This document shows positions 22,439 to 26,856 of a stretch of DNA of 26,856 bases, one piece after another. Source of the DNA: Fragilaria crotonensis (lineage: Eukaryota; Bacillariophyta; Fragilariophyceae; Fragilariales; Fragilariaceae); NCBI GenBank assembly GCA_022925895.1, contig JAKSYS010000766.1:1-26856 (forward strand), written 5' to 3'. Every line of letters begins with the position of its first letter. The first letter of the stretch is position 1. The position numbers and the translations under genes are program-made. The notes under the pieces are model-generated. The model worked only from the letters and a program-made list of their open reading frames with translations. It was not told the origin of the DNA and made no database searches.

Positions 22439-23746
22439 TTAGAAATGTACTAATTCCCATGTAGGCTGTACGAGGAAAAAAAATCTGAATTGCAGAGAAT
22501 TTCGAAGTGCTCTGTCACCAAACGCACTCGCACCACTATCTGACAATGAGAAATCCGTCCATGAAGTGATCCATTGTCATCAAGATGATGCTGGTGGTGC
22601 CTGCAAAGCCATGTTCAAAAACGTCACAGGCAGTTGATGGATGGTTGGGATCGACGATCGGTGGTTGTTGACACTCCTGATTCACATACTTCGTGTCGCA
22701 AACAGAATTCAACACTTAACTTCAATTGACGACTCTTCTTCTCGTTCTGCCTCCCTTTTCAACAACAAGGAACAATGTGAAAGTGTGGATATGCTCATGA
22801 ATGACGGCCACAGTTTTGCTGAGTGCAATGGTTGCACTACTCTCGCAGTTTTTCTGGAGGTATGTGAAATGCTATGAACTATCGATCATTTCACTTCAAA
22901 ACTTGTCCTCTGGTTGTATCTCACGCCTTTGTTTCAGGCATAATCTCCTGTCTATTAGTTGTTGATTACAGTTCAAGAAGCTGTATCAAAGCTCTCGATA
23001 AAAAAATTTCGATTGCAGGTTGATTCTATCGCTTGTGTTTTTGAGGAGGCGGTGCATCAAAGTTTTATGATATGCTGGAAGATAATTTTGATCCAAATGA
23101 AGCGTGTGTCTGCTATTTCTGATTTGGACGAGGTGGAGACGCATCAAACCTGTCAAATATGGACAACATCGTTGGCCCTGATGCAGGTTGTGTCCGCTGT
23201 GTCTGCAGCAATAGTAGAGGCGGAGCTTGCGTGTGCATCAACCGTGTCGGATGACAGCCATTGTCCGAATGTATCAGGTTGTGCCTCCTAACCTTTCTGT
23301 TTTGCACGGAGGAGTAGCTGTGTCTTCAAAGCTGCCAAATGTGGACGACAACCTTGTCGCTCCAGTTGCAGATTCTGAATGCTGCTTTGAAGGAAGAAGA
23401 GCAACTCCCTCACTTCTGCTAAAGACGACAGAAGAGGATGCTTTGTTGGGCAGTTCGGAATTTTGCTTGCCTTTTGAAGGAGCCGCATTTTAGTGCTTGT
23501 TGTAATTGTGAGCCGTCGACAGCGGCTGCCTCCTTTGTGTCATCATCGTTGTCTGTCAACGCACTTAAGTAGATCAACAACGTGAGATTAGCTCGAGAGC
23601 TCGAGTATACAAAATGCGCGCCAACAATAGATCGTTTGTGCCGGCGATTTACTTAAATGATTTTTTTATATGTTGAGTAGAGTGGATGGATAATGCATTT
23701 CGGTGAAGACGTTAAAAATAGTATCGAATTTGTGCTCATAACCAGA
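22439..23746. other. No recognised gene
   Basis: Open frames of 60-110 codons occur on the plus strand (22641-22877, 22959-23291, 23227-23493), with plausible but unproven splice signals (GTATGT at 22860, TTTCAG at 22938). Several phrases such as AGGCGGTGCATCAAAG, GGTGGAGACGCATCAAAC and AGTAGCTGTGTCTTCAAAG look like diverged internal repeats. This may be a decayed repetitive gene; nothing could be assigned. Confidence 0.3.
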
Positions 23747-23784
23747 AATCGGGCCGCTGCTTCAGAGCCTGAATGGTCTCTAGT
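23747..23784 (+). repeat. 38-bp interspersed repeat, copy C
   Basis: Same 38-bp unit as at 2502-2539, with CAGAGCCTGAATGGTCTCTAGT at its 3' part. The CTCTAGT end is followed by an extra CTCTAGT. Confidence 0.7.
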
Positions 23785-23883
23785 CTCTAGTGCTCAAGTC
23801 GGAGCATGTCGGTTCAAGAAATTCTCTGAGCTAAAGTTGCACCCCCTTCCCCCTTCCTGTCCGAAGCGTTGCAACCGGTAGCA

Positions 23884-24225
23884 TTATGAAAGAGTTGGGC
23901 ACAGTCGCATCGATCTGTTAAGACTTTTGATGTAGAAGGGTCTGAGTATTACATTCTCGAAGGTGTGATCGACAGTGGCATGATGTGCAACGTGATTCAA
24001 CACACAAACACACATGACATTGAAGGCATCACTAGTGCGCCGATGATGCTCGAGATAAACCCGATCCCCGTACCACATTTGAACGTTTTCACAAGACTCT
24101 TGTAGAAGAAGAAATGCGGTTTGTCTCTGCTTCACATTCGCTACCCCACAGGATGGCTGGCCTGCCAACGATGAATTGTTTCTGAATATAAAACTCGATG
24201 TCACGTATAACATTGCCTCGTTCAT
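23884..24225 (-). CDS. Hypothetical 113-residue frame, doubtful
   Basis: ATG at 24225, Met-rich start MNEAMLYVT, Cys/His scattered through the second half (VMCVCVLNHVAHHATVDH). It has no recognisable domain. An overlapping minus-strand frame (24089-24283) joins it in a different phase, so a frameshift in an older gene is possible. It may not be coding. Confidence 0.2.
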   Translation of the reverse strand: MNEAMLYVTSSFIFRNNSSLAGQPSCGVANVKQRQTAFLLLQESCENVQMWYGDRVYLEHHRRTSDAFNVMCVCVLNHVAHHATVDHTFENVILRPFYIKSLNRSMRLCPTLS

Positions 24226-24315
24226 GCAAGTTGAGGCAGTGAAGGTATGACGGCTGAAAATTGATAAATGCTGGCGAAATCATGCCGTATTTCCTGATGC
24301 TATATAATGGCTTGA

Positions 24316-24603
24316 GAAGCTTATGCTCGCCGTCGTATTGACGAACTTATGTTTGATGCCATCGACCAGTGTCGTTCCAGAGGAGGGACGCCTTCCGGCG
24401 GAATGCTTATCGAATAGTACATCATATACGACGTCGCACAACGGCAGGGTTCGTAGGCCAACTTCAACGAGTTCGCACAACGGCGAGCAACGCAGGCCCT
24501 GGATTATGATCCAAATAGCGAAGAACAGAGTTGTGAACAGTATAACGAGGAACACTTTATTGTTTTCCACGATCTTTACAATAATTACATCATTGAATCA
24601 TGA
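24316..24603 (+). pseudogene. Remnant of a protein gene with two in-frame stops, convergent with LRR gene 3
   Basis: The frame reads EAYARRRIDELMFDAIDQC, then GGTPSGGMLIE-stop, YIIYDVAQRQGS-stop, ANFNEFAQRRATQALDYDP and continues to YNNYIIES-stop. The end of the same protein (P-S-x2-M-x3-I-x-Y, then AEQRRATQALD) is present on the plus strand downstream of LRR gene 2 at about 19925-20011, showing it was a real conserved gene rather than a chance frame. A 39-bp internal tandem duplication (TCGCACAACGG at 24434 and 24473) is specific to this copy. The family is not recognised. Confidence 0.5.
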
Positions 24604-24732
24604 GTTCCAAATGCGCCTCACAGATTGTTGCTACTTGCCAGATACGCAACAATTCATTTCATGATGTCATGCTCAAACAAGACGCACACCTTCAAATGAT
24701 TGTAGGATCCTGTATCGCGCTTCTTTCTCCTT

Positions 24733-26445
24733 TTAACATAACGGGTAAGGTTTAGCACCTGATCTGCAACAACCTGATTTACAGGTGACTTCACTACAGT
24801 CAATTTTGACAGCAGCCCCGTCTGAGCAGAGGGACGATGGAATAGTCCCCACCAAGTGATTCTCGGAGAAATCCACATTATAAAGCTCTGTCAACAGTCC
24901 GATCGCAGTCGGAATGCTACCAGCCAACTGATTTTCGGAGAAATCCATAATACCAAGCTGTGTCAACAGTCCGATCGCAGTCGGAATGCTACCAGCCAAC
25001 TGATTTTCGGAGAAATCCAAATTACCAAGACGTGTCAACAGTCCGATCGCAGTCGGAATGCTACCAGCCAACTGATTTTGGGAGAAATCCAAAACACCAA
25101 GCTGTGTCAACAGTCCGATCGCAGTCGGAATGCTACCAGCCAACTGATTTTCGGAGAAACTCAAATAATAAAGCTGTGTCAACAGTCCGATCGCAGTCGG
25201 AATGCTACCAGCCAACTGATTTTCGGAGAAATCCAAATTACCAAGTTGTGTCAACAGTCCGATCGCAGTCGGAATGCTACCAGCCAACTGATTTTGGGAG
25301 AAATCCAAAACACCAAGCTGTGTCAACAGTCCGATCGCAGTCGGAATGCTACCAGCCAACTGATTTTCGGAGAAACTCAAATAATAAAGCTGTGTCAACA
25401 GTCCGATCGCAGTCGGAATGCTACCAGCCAACTGATTTTCGGAGAAATCCAAAGTAAGAAGCTGCGTCAAGAGCCCGACCTCACTCGGAATCTTGCCAGT
25501 CAACGCATTTTTGAAAGGATGCGGAACGATTATGCCAAACAAACCGCGACGTACCCCCCCGAATTCCAAACTCACGAGGTCTGCCAAGCGACCGATTTCA
25601 CTCGGAATTGTTGACGTCAACTTGTTACCTGCGATTCTAAAGGACTGAAGACGAGTCAAGCGACCGATCACGCTCGGAATACTGCCAGTCAAATGATTGA
25701 ATGAGAGTTGCAAAAAAGATAGCTGTGTCAAGCGTCCAATCTCCGTAGGAATTCTTGAAGTCAAGTTAGAACCGTAGAAAGACAAGGCCTGAAGCTTTGA
25801 CAACCCCCCGACTGCACTCGGAATGGTGCCCGTCAAGGATGTATCGCCGAAACCCAAATCCGTCAACTTTGTCAAATGGAAGATCTCATCAGGGATTGTT
25901 GAAGTCAACTCCGGACAGAGGGTGAAAAACAACCCCTCCATGTTTGTCAAGAGCCCTATCTCACTTGGGATTGTGAAAGGGTTTTGAATCAAATTCAAAG
26001 ACAAACGTGTCATTTTAGTCAAGAGCCCAATCTCAGTTGGAATTGTTACATCACTCAAGTATATGATTTCAAATTCCCTTTGCTCTTGACATTCAGCCAA
26101 TGATGGGGCGGAAAAGAAATTGCAGGCGATCATGTACTGTTGAATAAGGGACGATGTTGGACGGCGAGTTGTTGGACGGCGAGTTGTTGGACGGCGAGTT
26201 GTTGGACGGCGAGTTGTTGGACGGCGAGTTGTTGGACGGCGAGTTGTTGGACGGCGAGTTGTTGGACGGCGAGTTGATGGACGGCGAGTTGTTGGACGGC
26301 GAGTTGTCGGACGACGTGTTGTTGGACGGCGAGTTGTTGGACGAGACGTTGGTGGTCTTGTGGGTGCTGCGACGACTCCTGTCAAGAGGAGCACCGACAG
26401 CAACGTCAACGAGTACAATGACAAGATCCTCATCGTCAAGCGCAT
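24733..26445 (-). CDS. Secreted LRR protein 3 with PTTRR repeats and an expanded LRR array
   Basis: A single exon of 570 residues. Signal peptide [20 protein letters not shown], cleaved near VVA; twelve PTTRR units (one STRRP); N-cap [17 protein letters not shown]; about seven degenerate LRRs; the variable insert (25508-25562); nine LRRs, eight of them nearly identical [13 protein letters not shown] units; and a C-cap SLC-x7[17 protein letters not shown]3-P-x2-C at the stop. It has no transmembrane helix or kinase domain, so it is predicted to be secreted. The Arg/Pro/Thr segment is strongly basic and could be O-glycosylated or bind anionic wall polymers; this is inference. Met5 is an alternative start that matches paralogue 1 better. 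Ligand and function are unknown. Confidence 0.85.
   Translation of the reverse strand: MRLTMRILSLYSLTLLSVLLLTGVVAAPTRPPTSRPTTRRPTTRRPTTRRPTTRRPSTRRPTTRRPTTRRPTTRRPTTRRPTTRRPTTRRPTTRRPTSSLIQQYMIACNFFSAPSLAECQEQREFEIIYLSDVTIPTEIGLLTKMTRLSLNLIQNPFTIPSEIGLLTNMEGLFFTLCPELTSTIPDEIFHLTKLTDLGFGDTSLTGTIPSAVGGLSKLQALSFYGSNLTSRIPTEIGRLTQLSFLQLSFNHLTGSIPSVIGRLTRLQSFRIAGNKLTSTIPSEIGRLADLVSLEFGGVRRGLFGIIVPHPFKNALTGKIPSEVGLLTQLLTLDFSENQLAGSIPTAIGLLTQLYYLSFSENQLAGSIPTAIGLLTQLGVLDFSQNQLAGSIPTAIGLLTQLGNLDFSENQLAGSIPTAIGLLTQLYYLSFSENQLAGSIPTAIGLLTQLGVLDFSQNQLAGSIPTAIGLLTRLGNLDFSENQLAGSIPTAIGLLTQLGIMDFSENQLAGSIPTAIGLLTELYNVDFSENHLVGTIPSSLCSDGAAVKIDCSEVTCKSGCCRSGAKPYPLC
24897..25472 (-). repeat. 72-bp LRR-coding tandem array, 8 units with 216-bp higher-order period
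   Basis: GATCGCAGTCGG recurs at 24901, 24973, 25045, 25117, 25189, 25261, 25333 and 25405, exactly 72 bp apart. Three unit types, YYLSFSE, GVLDFSQ and GNLDFSE, occur in that order twice. The segment around 25160 recurs at 25376, giving a 216-bp period with only a few differences. Confidence 0.95.
26157..26336 (-). repeat. 15-bp minisatellite coding PTTRR, 12 units
   Basis: Twelve units, most of them exact TTGGACGGCGAGTTG on the plus strand, one ATGGACGG and one TCGGACGACGTGTTG variant. It is far more homogeneous than the array in paralogue 1. Confidence 0.95.
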
Positions 26446-26450
26446 GAACG

Positions 26451-26831
26451 ATGTGCGATGTAGAAGTATTCAATGAGCCAGCTTTGCAGTTTTGTGGACA
26501 ATTTCACAAGGAAGACGGATGCAATGAATTTTCCGCCAGGAAGGTCCGGCCATGCACCTCTGCTTGGTATAAATTGCATGTAGAAGCTACGAGAAGAACC
26601 GTCATTTTACCGGACCTCCCACAGGAGAGGACATTGAAGCAGAAGATGAGACGTGCATGCTTACTAATGGATTTTCCCTTTTCTACAGCAGGCGCGTTTG
26701 GTGTCATGAAGCCTGACTGGCATAAAGATTCGTTCCGGTCGAGACTTGAGACAAGACAGCACGATTGTTATGTTCCGAACAAACTAATACCAGGGTACGT
26801 ACATATAGCACACGACACACGACGGATTTAA
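26451..26831 (+). CDS. Hypothetical 126-residue frame divergent from LRR gene 3, doubtful
   Basis: The ATG at 26451 starts six bases from the LRR gene 3 start, on the other strand. The protein is basic with several Cys; no domain is recognised. The segment [20 protein letters not shown] has a frame-shifted counterpart upstream of LRR gene 1 (near 19546-19600), so the flank is shared between loci. The region must also hold the LRR gene 3 promoter, which makes coding doubtful. Confidence 0.25.
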   Translation: MCDVEVFNEPALQFCGQFHKEDGCNEFSARKVRPCTSAWYKLHVEATRRTVILPDLPQERTLKQKMRRACLLMDFPFSTAGAFGVMKPDWHKDSFRSRLETRQHDCYVPNKLIPGYVHIAHDTRRI

Positions 26832-26856
26832 ACAATACTAGTGGGTACCTCACATT

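Noticed and set aside
24856-25614. Plus-strand 252-codon frame of repeated 24-residue units with [16 protein letters not shown]
   Set aside because: It is the antisense of the 72-bp LRR array. A period divisible by three keeps all frames open, and the minus strand has signal peptide, LRR consensus and caps.
26154-26447. Plus-strand LLDGE repeat protein (also 18854-19141)
   Set aside because: Antisense of the PTTRR minisatellites. The minus strand continues into conserved signal peptides and LRRs in both paralogues.

Overview
The window looks like nuclear DNA of a diatom or close stramenopile relative. Three things point there: a phytoene desaturase whose N-terminus carries the diatom plastid presequence motif ASA-FAP, short GT-AG introns (87-135 nt) in otherwise compact genes, and secreted LRR proteins with a cysteine-rich C-terminal cap. 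No tRNA, rRNA, CRISPR array or prokaryotic operon was seen. The species cannot be named from this sequence alone.

Layout. Bases 1-5300 are a graveyard: two C-terminal fragments of a retroelement protein sharing a 3' tail (167-1170 and 3607-4225), a decayed histone H3 copy (1570-2027), a hairpin, a cluster of TTTGCT motifs and a 17-base G run. Bases 6264-17246 are a housekeeping block: transketolase (+, three exons), a type II membrane O-fucosyltransferase-like protein (-, convergent with transketolase), phytoene desaturase (+, three exons, divergent from the previous gene) and an ABC-F ATPase with a long charged N-terminus (+, two exons). The ABC-F gene has a one-base frame break between its two ATPase domains, and its 3' end is tandemly duplicated.

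Bases 17546-26856 are a fast-evolving region. Three paralogous minus-strand LRR loci (17976-19133, 20252-21079, 24733-26445) lie among degraded sequence. The two complete ones encode a signal peptide, exactly twelve PTTRR pentapeptides, an LRR domain with a variable insert at one fixed place, and a conserved Cys cap. The middle one has lost its 5' end. The third has expanded its LRRs after the insert through a 72-bp array with a 216-bp higher-order period. The flanks of the loci are also related, so whole loci were duplicated. Convergent protein remnants, a 191-bp tandem repeat and copies of a 38-bp interspersed repeat fill the rest.

The four housekeeping genes do not form a pathway. Transketolase serves the Calvin/pentose phosphate cycles, phytoene desaturase makes carotenoids, the fucosyltransferase-like protein probably acts in the Golgi, and the ABC-F protein probably acts on ribosomes. 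The LRR proteins are probably secreted to the cell surface or wall. All functional statements come from motif recognition by eye; no database search was run.
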